Assembly (NCBI GenBank): GCA_017518255.1
Contig: JAFWVK010000053.1
Span: forward strand, 27,122-91,121
Length of the DNA stretch: 64,000 nt
Source: Oscillospiraceae bacterium
GTDB lineage: Bacteria; Bacillota; Clostridia; Oscillospirales; Ruminococcaceae
Direction of reading: 5' to 3'
The notes beneath the pieces were generated by a model. It was not told the DNA's origin. It made no database searches and saw nothing but the letters and a program-made list of their open reading frames with translations. Below, in pieces: positions 7,572 through 16,772 of this stretch (positions are counted from its first letter, which is position 1; every line of letters begins with the position of its first letter). The position numbers and the translations under genes were made by a program.

Positions 7572-10500
7572 ATGAAACTGAGGAAAAGGCTGACTGCCGG
7601 AGTCGTTTCGGCAGCTTGCTGTGCAAGCATCATTACCATGATGCCGCTGGCACCTTCCGTCTCAGCTGCAACCGTTGTCCGGAACGAGTTTGAAGTCAAC
7701 TACGACGGCTGGTATCCGACCAACGAAGCAACTGAACTGACGGCACAGCCGGGCATCGGTTACCAGGAATCCCGCGGTATGCTGCTTTCCAACAGAACAG
7801 ATTCCGCAGACGGCGCCGCTTCCGCAAAAGGTTTTTATCTTGAAGGCGGCAAATCTTACAACTATTCTGTGAAGGTCTTCGCTGAAACAACCGAAACCTT
7901 CCGCCTGAAACTCCGTGTGCTCGACGAAAAGACCGGCAAGGAAACCATCAAGGAACTGGCTTCCAAAAAGGTTAAGGGCGGAGAGTGGGCAACCCTTTCC
8001 GCAACTTATAAGGCACCGGCAGGCAGTTACGATTTCACGATGCTGATTACAACCGACAGCACAAGCGATTTCCGCTTTGACAACGCTGTTGTCACAACAA
8101 AGGAAGCAGTGAATACCGTTTCCGCGGCAACCGCTGAAAAGGGTCTGAAGGATGAATTCGTGGATTATTTCCGCGTCGGCAACATCCTCAACGGCGGCAC
8201 GGTCGGCAATGACCGCATCAAGGCAATCATGATCAAAGACCACAATGCGATCGAGTGCGAAAACGAGACAAAGCCCGATGCAACACTCGTTCAGAACGGC
8301 TCGACCGATAGCAATATCAAAGTAAGCCTGAGCAGATGTGCTTCCATCCTTGACTTCTGCGCACAGAACGGCATAGCATTCAGAGGTCATACAATGGTCT
8401 GGCACAGCCAGACACCGCCCTGGTTCTTCAGACAGGGATTCAATGCAAATAACGGCTATGTTGACAAGAGCACCATGAAGACCCGTATGGGCAGCTACAT
8501 CAAGAACATGTTCGATGCTTATGCAACCCAGTATCCGTCCGTCAACCTCTATGCATACGATATCTGCAACGAGGTTATCGACGACGGAACCGCAAGCTCG
8601 ACCGGTATCCGCAGCAATTCTCCGTGGGTACAGGTATACAAGGACAATTCTTTTGTCAGAGATGCATTTACATTCGCAAGACAGTATGCACCGGAAAACT
8701 GCAAGCTCTTCTACAACGACTATAACGAATTTGCAGATGCAAAGCAGAACTGCATCATCAATACCATCCTGAAGCCGCTGCTTGCAGACGGTCTGATCGA
8801 CGGTATGGGCATGCAGTCTCATGTCAGCGCAGCAGCAACCAATGCATGGGGCGACACAAACTCCTACCTCAAAGCAATGGATAAGTATCTGAACCTCGGC
8901 ATCGAAGTTCAGGTCACTGAGCTGGATATCGCCTGTGAAGCAGGCAGATACTCCTCTTCTCAGCAGGCAGATAAGTACAAGTCAATCTTCAGCCACGCTG
9001 TTGAGTGGAACAAGTCTCATTCCTATGAAGAGGGCAGAGTTACCCTCGTTCAGGTCTGGGGCCCGAAGGACGGCAACTCCTGGGTTGACGATTACAAGGA
9101 CAACAACGGCAATGTCATCGGTAAAAACAACCCGCTGCTCTATGATACAAACTATCAGCCGAAGGCTGCATACAATGCGGTTACCTCCATCATCCCGACA
9201 TCTCAGTGGGGCGACGGCACGCAGTATGACGACGGCTTCGAGATCGTTCCTCCGGAAGTTGATGAGAACGGCTACTGGTTCCACTATACTTTCGAGAACG
9301 GAACCGAAAACTTCAGCGGCAGAGGCGGCTCGGAAACCATTACATCCAGCAGCTCCGCTGCATATGCAGGAAGCAAGTCCCTCTCTGTTTCGGGACGTAC
9401 CTCTGCATGGCACGCTGCTACACATTCTCTGAGCGGACAGATCTTTAAGGCAGGCGAAGCATACAGCTTCAGCGTTGCTGCAAAGTATGATACCGGTTCT
9501 TCTTCCGATAAATTCCATCTGACACTCCAGTATAAGGGATCTGACGGCGAAACACATTATGATAAGATAGATACAGAAGCAGCCGTTAAGGGCGAATGGG
9601 TTCAGCTTTCCAATACAAGCTATACAATCCCCGCAGGCGCATCCGAAATGTATATCTATGTGGAAACCGATTCCACAACGATTGACTTCTTTATCGACGA
9701 AATGATCGGCGCACCGGAAGGCACTGTAATCGCAGGCCCCGGCAAGGCACCGCAGGTTCTCCTCGGCGACGTTGACTGCGACGGCAAACTCACTGCTTCC
9801 GACCTGAGCGCTCTGAAATACGGCGCAAGAAAAGGCTTCAGCGGAAATGTCGCAAAGATCAATGCAGACGTTGACCAGAGCGGCGAGATTGATGCAGAAG
9901 ATGCAAAATATCTCCAGCAGTTCCTGCTGACCATCATCGACAAGTTCCCGGTTGCTGAGCGCAAGGTTGACTGGACTGAAGCAGAAAAGCAGTTCGCAAA
10001 CATCACCCTCGCAACCAGCTACAAGAAGGACAATGAGAACAACCCGATGACCACTCAGCGCTTCGGTGCAGACCCCGGCTGGATGGTCTATAAAGACAGA
10101 CTTTATGTCTACACCACCAATGACGCATTTGAGTACAACAACGGTCAGTTCCGCGTAAACAGCTACGATTCCGGCACAATCAACTGCGTATCTTCCTCCG
10201 ACCTCGTCAACTGGACCGACCACGGTGCAATCCCGGTTGCAGCTCAGAACGGCAGAACCACCAACGGCGTAGCCGGATGGGCAAGCCGTGCATGGGCTCC
10301 GGATGCATGCTGGAAGACCATTGACGGCAAGGATAAATTCTTCCTCTACTTCGCAAACAGCGCAGGCGGTATCGGCGTTCTGACAGCCGACAGCCCGACA
10401 GGTCCGTGGACCGATCCGATCAAACAAGCAATGATTACGGGACGGTCTGAGAACTGCTCCGGCGTTGACTGGATGTTCGACCCGGGCGTGTATTACGATG

Positions 10501-11468
10501 AAACAACCGGCAAGGGCTACATCGCATTCGGCGGCGGTACATCCGGCAGAGATGCTTCCAACCCCAAAACTGGAAGAATTGCACAGCTTAACGACAGCAT
10601 GACAGGTCTTGTCAGCGGAACCGTTAAAACAATGGAAACTCCGTATCTGTTCGAGGATTCCTCGCTGATTAAGATCGGCAATACCTGGTACTATTCTTAC
10701 TGCACAAACTTCAGTGTTGGCGGAAACAAGTCGATTAACGGCGTTTCCTTCAACAGCGGTCAGATTCTTGCTATGACTTCCAGCGATCCGCTGACGAACT
10801 GGAGCAGCAGCAACCTCAAGTGTAATGTTCTAAGCAGTACGCTTGATCACGGCGGCAACAATCACCACTCGATCATCTACTTCAAGGGCAAGTACTATGT
10901 TCTGTATCACTCCCGTCAGAAGGCAATCCGTCAGTTCCAGGCTGAGGGACTGCGTGCATGGGATCCGGGTGCAAACAACGGCGCCGGCGGCTGGAATACT
11001 TCCGACGGCAACTACCGTTCTACGCACATCAACGAAGCAAACTACAATTCTTCTACCGGTACAATCACCTGCACACCTTCCATGGGCGGCTGTGCTCAGC
11101 TCGAATACCTCGATCCGTATCAGAAGAACGGTGCGGAGACAATGGCAAACAACGGCGGCATTCAGGTTTCCGGCGTCGGTGATACTGTCGTGACCGATAT
11201 CCAGAAGGGCGACTGGGTCAAGGTTAAGGGCGTTGACTTCGGCTTCGGCGCAAAGTCCGTTACCCTCCGCGCTTCCTCCTCCAAGGGTGCATACATTAAG
11301 GTGTGTGCAGGCGGCGCTAACGATACCCCGATCGCTTATGCAGAGATCCCGGCAGGCGGATCCATGTCCGACATCACAGTTCCGGTTATCGGAGCATCCG
11401 GTGTCAGCGATGTGACATTCGTCTTCAGCGGCGAGCTCGATTTCGACAGCTGGCAGTTCAATCAGTAA
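7572..11468 (+). CDS. Bifunctional cellulosomal xylanase: CBM22-GH10-CBM22-dockerin-GH43-CBM6
   Basis: This 1298-residue secreted enzyme attacks arabinoxylan. Domains in order: signal peptide (1 to about 32); CBM22 (36-176); GH10 endo-beta-1,4-xylanase (185-545) with substrate motif MVWHSQTPPWF, acid/base E334 in DICNEV and nucleophile E450 in VQVTELD; a second CBM22 (570-715); type I dockerin (730-793) with two calcium loops DVDCDGKLTASD and DVDQSGEIDAED; GH43 (805-1120) with likely base D834 in ADPGW, D970 in FDPGV and acid E1028 in LFEDSSL; and a C-terminal beta-sandwich of CBM6 type (1175-1298). GH10 cuts the backbone and GH43 likely removes xylose or arabinose side units. The dockerin lies between the catalytic modules, a known ruminococcal layout. 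AGGGGG precedes the ATG. A two-hairpin region follows the stop. Confidence 0.95.
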   Translation: MKLRKRLTAGVVSAACCASIITMMPLAPSVSAATVVRNEFEVNYDGWYPTNEATELTAQPGIGYQESRGMLLSNRTDSADGAASAKGFYLEGGKSYNYSVKVFAETTETFRLKLRVLDEKTGKETIKELASKKVKGGEWATLSATYKAPAGSYDFTMLITTDSTSDFRFDNAVVTTKEAVNTVSAATAEKGLKDEFVDYFRVGNILNGGTVGNDRIKAIMIKDHNAIECENETKPDATLVQNGSTDSNIKVSLSRCASILDFCAQNGIAFRGHTMVWHSQTPPWFFRQGFNANNGYVDKSTMKTRMGSYIKNMFDAYATQYPSVNLYAYDICNEVIDDGTASSTGIRSNSPWVQVYKDNSFVRDAFTFARQYAPENCKLFYNDYNEFADAKQNCIINTILKPLLADGLIDGMGMQSHVSAAATNAWGDTNSYLKAMDKYLNLGIEVQVTELDIACEAGRYSSSQQADKYKSIFSHAVEWNKSHSYEEGRVTLVQVWGPKDGNSWVDDYKDNNGNVIGKNNPLLYDTNYQPKAAYNAVTSIIPTSQWGDGTQYDDGFEIVPPEVDENGYWFHYTFENGTENFSGRGGSETITSSSSAAYAGSKSLSVSGRTSAWHAATHSLSGQIFKAGEAYSFSVAAKYDTGSSSDKFHLTLQYKGSDGETHYDKIDTEAAVKGEWVQLSNTSYTIPAGASEMYIYVETDSTTIDFFIDEMIGAPEGTVIAGPGKAPQVLLGDVDCDGKLTASDLSALKYGARKGFSGNVAKINADVDQSGEIDAEDAKYLQQFLLTIIDKFPVAERKVDWTEAEKQFANITLATSYKKDNENNPMTTQRFGADPGWMVYKDRLYVYTTNDAFEYNNGQFRVNSYDSGTINCVSSSDLVNWTDHGAIPVAAQNGRTTNGVAGWASRAWAPDACWKTIDGKDKFFLYFANSAGGIGVLTADSPTGPWTDPIKQAMITGRSENCSGVDWMFDPGVYYDETTGKGYIAFGGGTSGRDASNPKTGRIAQLNDSMTGLVSGTVKTMETPYLFEDSSLIKIGNTWYYSYCTNFSVGGNKSINGVSFNSGQILAMTSSDPLTNWSSSNLKCNVLSSTLDHGGNNHHSIIYFKGKYYVLYHSRQKAIRQFQAEGLRAWDPGANNGAGGWNTSDGNYRSTHINEANYNSSTGTITCTPSMGGCAQLEYLDPYQKNGAETMANNGGIQVSGVGDTVVTDIQKGDWVKVKGVDFGFGAKSVTLRASSSKGAYIKVCAGGANDTPIAYAEIPAGGSMSDITVPVIGASGVSDVTFVFSGELDFDSWQFNQ

Positions 11469-11504
11469 GAAGAATTGACAGTCTAACAATTTAGCCCCCC
11501 GATC

Positions 11505-11546
11505 ATGGCTGCGGGCTGTATGTTACGGCATACAGTTCGCAGCCAT
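11505..11546 (+). terminator. Terminator of the bifunctional xylanase gene
   Basis: ATGGCTGCGGGCTGTATG pairs with CATACAGTTCGCAGCCAT with one mismatch around a TTACGG loop, followed by ATTATATTCCGGTTTTTT. It lies 37 bases after the stop codon. Confidence 0.75.
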
Positions 11547-11639
11547 ATTATATTCCGGTTTTTTATTTCGGTGCGGTATTCTATGCAGTCTTTCTGCAAT
11601 ATGACGAAAAACAGTAAATTCATTTATATCTGCAAGCTG

Positions 11640-11662
11640 AGGCGTTCGTGAAACGGATGCCT
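11640..11662 (+). terminator. Second hairpin before nadB
   Basis: AGGCGTTCGT and ACGGATGCCT form a 10-bp stem (two G-U pairs) around GAA, followed by TGGTTTTAT. It may be a backup terminator for the xylanase gene, because it lies upstream of the nadB promoter. Confidence 0.45.
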
Positions 11663-11714
11663 TGGTTTTATCCTCCGAATCTTTAATTCGCTGTGTATTT
11701 TTCTTCTGCTCCCA

Positions 11715-11743
11715 TTGATATTTTTGCCCCGATGTGCTATAAT
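11715..11743 (+). promoter_or_regulatory. Promoter of nadB-nadC
   Basis: TTGATA (11715-11720) and TATAAT (11738-11743) are 17 bases apart with an extended TGC before the -10 box. The -35 region reads CCCATTGATA, one of four promoters in the window with CCCATTG over the -35 box. Confidence 0.75.
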
Positions 11744-11772
11744 GAAGATACTATGTGAAAAGGAGTCGTTTT

Positions 11773-13233
11773 ATGGTGAATCTGGAACAAAATTATGATG
11801 TTGTCATTGCCGGAGCAGGCGCCGCGGGCTGCTATGCCGCACTGCATCTTCCGGAAAGACTGAAAGTCCTTGTACTTGCCAAGCGCGAGGCAACACTCTG
11901 TAACTCCGCACTTGCACAGGGCGGAATCGCCGGTGTCTGGAATTCTCCGAACGATAATATTGAACTGCACGCGAATGATACGCGCATTGCAGGCGCATTT
12001 ACAAATAATCCGAAAACGCTTCAGATTCTCGTTTCCGAAGCCGCACAGGATATCGAACAGCTTGTCGAATACGGCGTAGATTTCGATAAGAATGCAGACG
12101 GCGACTATGACCGGACACTGGAGGGCGGACACTGCCGCCGGAGGATCTTCCACTACCGTGATTCCACCGGCGCGGAAATTCTGCGCGGACTGCTTGCTCA
12201 GACACGCAATCTCCCGAATGTTACGATTTCGGAATTTACGGTGCTCAGCCGCGCCGTCCATACGGAAACCGGCTTTACACTGGAGTTGCTCCGCGAAGAA
12301 TCGCTCACAACAGTCAACTGTCATTTCCTGATTCTGGCAACGGGCGGCATCGGGCGCGTATATGAGTATACAACCAATTCCGCAATTGCAACAGGCGACG
12401 GCATCCGCATTGCCTATGAGCTCGGCGCACGCATCAAAAACCTCAGCCTGATTCAGTTCCATCCGACTGCCTTCAATAACAAGCATACCAGAGAATGCTT
12501 CCTGATTTCCGAGGCGGTGCGCGGAGAGGGTGCATATTTGCGCAATTGCAATATGGAGCGCTTTATGCACCGTTATGATGACCGGCTGGAACTGGCGCCG
12601 CGTGACGTGGTTTCCCATGCCATTATTCTCGAAAGTCAGCGCACTGGCTCAAAGGATTTCTGGCTCGATATTTCGCATGAGGATCCGGAAACCGTCAAGG
12701 CGCGTTTCCCGAAAATCTATAACAAACTGCTGGAACAGGGCTATGACCTGACCAAAGAGCCGGTTCCGGTTTATCCCTGCCAGCATTATCTCATGGGCGG
12801 CATTGATGTTAACTCGAATGCACAGACGCGCGTTGACCGGCTCTATGCCTGCGGAGAATGCGCACATACCGGCGTACACGGCAACAACCGCCTCGCCAGC
12901 AATTCTCTGCTGGAAGCACTGGTTTTCTCCCGGAGAGCCGCACAGGAAATCGCAAAGGAATCCGAGGATATTTCGCCGCGCTTTGAACAGGGCGAATTCC
13001 CGGCGGTTACTGCGACAGAACCGATTCCGCACGGCATCCGCACAGAGCTGCGGAAGATTTTGCAGGAAAATTACTTTGTCATTCCGAATACGGAAAACAT
13101 GCGCGCAGCATATGACCGCGTGACCGAGCTGATTCAGCTGATTGCCTGTGAGGACTGGAAGCTGGATCTCGACTATCTCGAAGCCAAATCGCAGGCGACC
13201 TGCGCATACCTGATTCTGGAGGAACAGTTATAA
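11773..13233 (+). CDS. nadB: L-aspartate oxidase
   Basis: This 486-residue flavoprotein oxidises L-aspartate to iminoaspartate, the first step of de novo NAD synthesis; in anaerobes fumarate probably accepts the electrons. The FAD-binding GAGAAG motif is at residues 14-19, followed by NSALAQGGIAG, the substrate-site LIQFHPTAF and EAVRGEGAYLRN regions, and the C-terminal FAD loop GNNRLASNSLLEALVF. The last roughly 60 residues form the expected helical domain, slightly shorter than in E. coli. I chose the ATG at 11773, 7 bases after AGGAG, over a GTG six codons upstream. The stop overlaps the nadC start by one base. NadA, which needs an Fe-S cluster, is not in the window. Confidence 0.94.
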   Translation: MVNLEQNYDVVIAGAGAAGCYAALHLPERLKVLVLAKREATLCNSALAQGGIAGVWNSPNDNIELHANDTRIAGAFTNNPKTLQILVSEAAQDIEQLVEYGVDFDKNADGDYDRTLEGGHCRRRIFHYRDSTGAEILRGLLAQTRNLPNVTISEFTVLSRAVHTETGFTLELLREESLTTVNCHFLILATGGIGRVYEYTTNSAIATGDGIRIAYELGARIKNLSLIQFHPTAFNNKHTRECFLISEAVRGEGAYLRNCNMERFMHRYDDRLELAPRDVVSHAIILESQRTGSKDFWLDISHEDPETVKARFPKIYNKLLEQGYDLTKEPVPVYPCQHYLMGGIDVNSNAQTRVDRLYACGECAHTGVHGNNRLASNSLLEALVFSRRAAQEIAKESEDISPRFEQGEFPAVTATEPIPHGIRTELRKILQENYFVIPNTENMRAAYDRVTELIQLIACEDWKLDLDYLEAKSQATCAYLILEEQL

Positions 13234-14081
13234 TGGAGCTGCTGCAATCATATGTGGATGACGTGATTCTGCGTGCGCTGCACGAGGATATTACGGGAAT
13301 GGACGTTACATCGGATTTTCTGCTTTCCGAATCGCATGAATCCGATGCTTACCTTATGGCAAAGGATCAGGGCGTGCTCTGCGGCATGGAGATTGCAAAG
13401 CGTGTTTTTGAACTGGTCGGGGACGGCGTCCGCTTTGAGATTCTGAAACACGACGGAGAATCCGTGCAGTACGGCGATATTCTCGCGGTGATGCACGGCG
13501 GCACACGGGTGCTTCTGAAAGGAGAACGCACGGCGCTGAACCTGCTCCAGCATCTCTCCGGTATCGCAACGGAAACAAGAAGATGCGTGGATATTGTCGC
13601 CGGCACAAAGGCGTCAATCGCCGATACCAGAAAAACAGCGGTCGGCATCCGCGCAATGCAGAAATATGCGGTTCGCTGCGGCGGCGGAAAGAATCACCGC
13701 TTCAATCTCTCTGACGGCGCCATGCTCAAGGACAATCATATTGATGCCTGCGGCGGCATTCTGCCGGCGATAACCCAGCTCCGTGCCCGCATCGGACATA
13801 TGGTGCGGATTGAGGTTGAGGTTCGCACACTCGATGAGCTGCGCCAGGCGCTCGAAGCAAAAGCGGATATCATCATGCTGGATAATATGGACTGCGATAC
13901 CATGAAAGAAGCCGTGCGCATCACGGACGGCAGAGCGCTGCTCGAAGCCTCCGGCGGAATCACGCATGACACGCTGCGCGGCGTCGCGGAAACCGGCGTG
14001 GATATTATTTCAATCGGCGCGCTGACACACAGCGTCAAGGCATTCGATATTTCAATGAAATGGGGCAAAAAGCCTCTCTGA
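13233..14081 (+). CDS. nadC: Nicotinate-nucleotide pyrophosphorylase (carboxylating)
   Basis: This 282-residue enzyme makes nicotinate mononucleotide from quinolinate and phosphoribosyl pyrophosphate, releasing CO2. Landmarks are the N-terminal HEDITGMDVTSDFL segment, LLKGERTALNLLQHLSGIAT, the phosphate- and quinolinate-binding DTRKTAVGIRAMQKYAVRCG and LKDNHI motifs, and the barrel end ASGGI with DIISIGALTHS. Its length is typical for the family. The start codon overlaps the nadB stop (TAATG), so the two are translationally coupled. A strong hairpin at 14110-14139 ends the operon. Confidence 0.96.
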   Translation: MELLQSYVDDVILRALHEDITGMDVTSDFLLSESHESDAYLMAKDQGVLCGMEIAKRVFELVGDGVRFEILKHDGESVQYGDILAVMHGGTRVLLKGERTALNLLQHLSGIATETRRCVDIVAGTKASIADTRKTAVGIRAMQKYAVRCGGGKNHRFNLSDGAMLKDNHIDACGGILPAITQLRARIGHMVRIEVEVRTLDELRQALEAKADIIMLDNMDCDTMKEAVRITDGRALLEASGGITHDTLRGVAETGVDIISIGALTHSVKAFDISMKWGKKPL

Positions 14082-14109
14082 AAGCGGCATCGTTCCGCAG
14101 ACAACAAAT

Positions 14110-14139
14110 ACCCCCGCAGATTATCCGGTCTGCGGGGGT
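14110..14139 (+). terminator. Terminator of nadBC (first copy of a duplicated hairpin)
   Basis: ACCCCCGCAGA (14110-14120) pairs perfectly with TCTGCGGGGGT (14129-14139) around TTATCCGG. A nearly identical hairpin recurs at 14237-14268. Confidence 0.8.
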
Positions 14140-14146
14140 TCATTAT

Positions 14147-14213
14147 TATCCATAAAGCGGGGTCCGGGGACAATGTCCCCGGCGGGGTTTGGGGCGGAGC
14201 CCCATTATGGATA
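14147..14213. repeat. 67-bp nested palindromic element
   Basis: TATCCATAA (14147-14155) and TTATGGATA (14205-14213) are exact inverted repeats enclosing two GC hairpins: CCGGGGAC-AAT-GTCCCCGG (14164-14182) and GGGGC-GGA-GCCCC (14191-14203). The folded form is a cruciform or cloverleaf. It lies between two copies of the same terminator hairpin and looks like a mobile or repetitive intergenic palindrome. No coding capacity is visible. Confidence 0.7.
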
Positions 14214-14236
14214 CATCGAAGATACCTTTACAACAC

Positions 14237-14268
14237 TACCCCCGCAGATTTTCAGGTCTGCGGGGGTA
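14237..14268. terminator. Second copy of the CCCCCGCAGA hairpin
   Basis: TACCCCCGCAGA (14237-14248) pairs with TCTGCGGGGGTA (14257-14268). The flanks ACAACA(A/C)TACCCCCGCAGATT match those of the first copy, so about 40 bases were duplicated around the palindromic element. The rest of the interval to 14357 shows nothing further. Confidence 0.7.
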
Positions 14269-14357
14269 AATCTGTCGAAAAAGTGAACACGGGTTTCACA
14301 AAGCGAACGAAAGCAGTTTGCATCGCAGAGAGCTTGCAGATTTTTGCTTTTATCCCA

Positions 14358-14386
14358 TTGAAATTTCTTCCGTAATGTGGTATAAT
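14358..14386 (+). promoter_or_regulatory. Promoter of the split pyruvate formate-lyase operon
   Basis: TTGAAA (14358-14363) and TATAAT (14381-14386) are 17 bases apart. The upstream sequence TTTTGCTTTTATCCCATTGAAATTTCT closely matches that before the Rrf2-family gene (TTTTGCTTTACCCATTGAATTTCT), suggesting a shared operator. Confidence 0.75.
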
Positions 14387-14454
14387 AAAATACAATACAG
14401 AAAAAACAAAACGAGTGACAGTGAAGCGTACACCGCAGAAAGGATAGGTCAGCT

Positions 14455-16533
14455 ATGATGATGGAATTCGCAGCGGAATGGGAAGGCTTTACACCCGGAA
14501 AATGGAGCAGCTCCTCGATCAATGTCCGGGACTTTATCCGAAACAATATTACCCCTTATGAAGGGGATGAGCAGTTCCTTGAGGGACCGACTGAGGCAAC
14601 AAAGCAGCTCTGGACGCAGGTTGCCGATCTGTTCCGGCAGGAACGGGAAGCCGGCGGCGTGCTGGATATGGATACGAAAATCATTTCTACCATTACCTCC
14701 CACGGTCCGGGCTATCTGAACAAGGATCTGGAAAAGATTGTCGGCTTGCAGACGGACAAGCCTTTGAAGCGTGCATTGCAGCCCTTCGGCGGCATCCGCA
14801 TGGCACAGCAGGCATGTAAGGAGTACGGCTATGAAGTCGATCCTCTGGTGACCGAAATCTTTACCAAATACAGAAAGACACATAATCAGGGCGTTTTCGA
14901 TGTGTATACCCCCGAAATGCGCCTTGCGCGGAAATCCGCAATCCTGACCGGTCTGCCCGATGCCTACGGCAGAGGCAGAATCATCGGAGACTACCGCAGA
15001 ATCGCTCTCTACGGTGTTGAGATGCTGATTCAGGATAAGCTGCATCAGAAGGCGAACGGCTTCTCCCGCATGACCTCCGACGACATCCGGCTTCGGGAGG
15101 AGCTTTCCGAGCAGATCAGAGCCCTTTATGAACTGGAGGAGCTCGGCAGAATTTACGGCTATGAGATTTCCGCGCCTGCGAAAAATGCACAGGAGGCTGT
15201 GCAGTGGCTCTACTTCGGCTATCTGGCTGCCGTCAAGGAGCAGAACGGCGCAGCCATGAGCCTCGGCAGAACCTCATCCTTCCTTGATATTTATATTCAG
15301 CGGGATCTGGAGCGCGGACTGATTACCGAAAAGGAAGCACAGGAGCTGATTGACCATTTCATCATGAAGCTGCGGCTCGTGAAGTTTGCGCGGACACCCG
15401 AATATAATGCACTGTTCTCCGGCGACCCGACATGGGTAACCGAATCCATCGGCGGCGTTTCCGTGGACGGGCAGCATATGGTCACGAAAAACTCCTTCCG
15501 TTACCTTAATACACTGAACAATCTCGGCACCGCTCCGGAGCCGAATATGACCGTGCTGTGGTCCAAGCAGCTTCCGCAGAATTTCAAGCGGTTCTGCGCA
15601 AAAATGTCCATTCAGACCTCCGCGATTCAATATGAAAACGATGACCTGATGCGCGTGACGCACGGAGATGACTACGCAATTGCCTGCTGTGTTTCATCAA
15701 TGGTTGTCGGCAAAGAGATGCAGTTTTTCGGCGCACGCGCCAATCTCGCGAAATGTCTGCTCTATGCAATCAACGGCGGCATCGACGAGGTCATGAAAGT
15801 GCAGGTCGGTCCGAAATACCGTCCGGTTACAGGCGATTATCTGAACTTTGACGATGTGATGGACAAGTATGACCAGATGATGGAATGGCTCGCGGGTCTG
15901 TATGTCAACACTCTGAATGTCATTCATTATATGCACGATAAATACTGTTATGAGAGATTGCAGATGGCACTGCACGACCGCGATGTCAAGCGCTATTTCG
16001 CAACCGGTATCGCCGGACTGTCGGTCGTTGCCGATTCGCTCAGCGCGATCAAATATGCAAAGGTCAAATGTATCCGCGATGAAAACGGCATTGTCGTTGA
16101 CTACGAAACCGAAGGCGATTTTCCGAAATACGGAAACGACGATGACCGTGTGGATAAAATCGCTGTGGATATCGTCCACAGATTTATGAATAAAATCCGC
16201 AAGCACCATACCTACCGTGACAGCATCCCGACCATGAGCATTCTGACAATCACCTCCAATGTGGTCTACGGTAAGAAAACCGGCAACACACCCGACGGCA
16301 GAAAGCACGGTGTTCCGCTTGCACCGGGTGCAAACCCGATGCACGGACGGGATACGCACGGTGCTGTCGCTTCGCTCAGTTCAGTTGCAAAGCTGCCGTT
16401 CCGTCATGCGCAGGACGGCATCTCCAACACGTTCTCAATCATTCCGGATGCGCTGGGGAAGAATCAGAAAGTCTTTTCCGGCGATCTCGATCTCGATGCG
16501 CTGCGGCAGGAGGCGGAGCATGAAGCAGAATGA
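14455..16533 (+). CDS. pflB: Pyruvate formate-lyase catalytic chain lacking the glycyl-radical segment
   Basis: This 692-residue chain is clearly pyruvate formate-lyase (pyruvate + CoA to acetyl-CoA + formate). It has the N-terminal GFTPGKW, the ITSHGPGYL and QPFGGIRMA regions, the radical-transfer cysteines C411-C412 in IACCVSSM, and the late [23 protein letters not shown] motif. PFL is normally about 740-760 residues and ends in a glycyl-radical domain (RVSGYxVxF). Here the chain stops after [19 protein letters not shown] and a short acidic helix, exactly before that domain. The missing part is supplied as a separate gene at 16773-17012. The stop overlaps the next small gene by 14 bases. 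AAAGGA precedes the ATG cluster. No inactivating lesion is visible in the rest. Confidence 0.93.
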   Translation: MMMEFAAEWEGFTPGKWSSSSINVRDFIRNNITPYEGDEQFLEGPTEATKQLWTQVADLFRQEREAGGVLDMDTKIISTITSHGPGYLNKDLEKIVGLQTDKPLKRALQPFGGIRMAQQACKEYGYEVDPLVTEIFTKYRKTHNQGVFDVYTPEMRLARKSAILTGLPDAYGRGRIIGDYRRIALYGVEMLIQDKLHQKANGFSRMTSDDIRLREELSEQIRALYELEELGRIYGYEISAPAKNAQEAVQWLYFGYLAAVKEQNGAAMSLGRTSSFLDIYIQRDLERGLITEKEAQELIDHFIMKLRLVKFARTPEYNALFSGDPTWVTESIGGVSVDGQHMVTKNSFRYLNTLNNLGTAPEPNMTVLWSKQLPQNFKRFCAKMSIQTSAIQYENDDLMRVTHGDDYAIACCVSSMVVGKEMQFFGARANLAKCLLYAINGGIDEVMKVQVGPKYRPVTGDYLNFDDVMDKYDQMMEWLAGLYVNTLNVIHYMHDKYCYERLQMALHDRDVKRYFATGIAGLSVVADSLSAIKYAKVKCIRDENGIVVDYETEGDFPKYGNDDDRVDKIAVDIVHRFMNKIRKHHTYRDSIPTMSILTITSNVVYGKKTGNTPDGRKHGVPLAPGANPMHGRDTHGAVASLSSVAKLPFRHAQDGISNTFSIIPDALGKNQKVFSGDLDLDALRQEAEHEAE

Positions 16534-16756
16534 TCTGTCAGGCACAGAGCCGGATTTACAGGATCCGGACGAGCTTGTCCGAATGCTCGACGGGCTGTTT
16601 GCTGCCGGCACACAGCATGTGAACCTGGAAAGCGGCGCACAGACCGTCATCCGGACTGTCGGCAGCACGGACTGCAGCGGAAAGCCCGGTGCCTGTGCCG
16701 TTCCGAATTTCGATTATATTGATGCAGAGCCGGAGGAGCCGGCTTCCGAACGATAA
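16520..16756 (+). CDS. Small protein resembling a degenerate glycyl-radical segment
   Basis: This 78-residue protein starts inside the end of the PFL chain, in the +1 frame, 6 bases after an AGGAGG ribosome site, and ends 16 bases before the glycyl-radical gene. Residues 17-35 ([19 protein letters not shown]) align with residues 8-26 of the downstream glycyl-radical protein ([19 protein letters not shown] is the matching stretch, offset by one). I count 9 identities in about 20. After that the match is lost: there is no RVSGYA motif and so no radical glycine. The tail instead carries DCSGKPGAC (cysteines 52 and 59) and an acidic end. It may be an eroded duplicate, a pseudo-domain that occupies the radical site, or an assembly factor. 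A programmed frameshift fusing it to the PFL chain is a less likely alternative. Confidence 0.7.
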   Translation: MKQNDLSGTEPDLQDPDELVRMLDGLFAAGTQHVNLESGAQTVIRTVGSTDCSGKPGACAVPNFDYIDAEPEEPASER

Positions 16757-16772
16757 AAAGGGAGGTTTTCTT

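Noticed and set aside
7384..7572. A 62-codon frame in the leader of the xylanase gene ending at its start codon
   Set aside because: It has no ribosome site and no recognisable sequence; a leader peptide is possible but nothing supports it.
8982..10427. A 481-codon open frame opposite the large xylanase, plus one at 7662-8822
   Set aside because: Both are antisense to conserved GH10, CBM22 and GH43 segments and show no domain of their own.
16259..16519. Upstream extension of the small gene between the PFL parts, in the same frame
   Set aside because: It overlaps the conserved end of the PFL chain in another frame; the AGGAGG and ATG at 16520 mark the real start.
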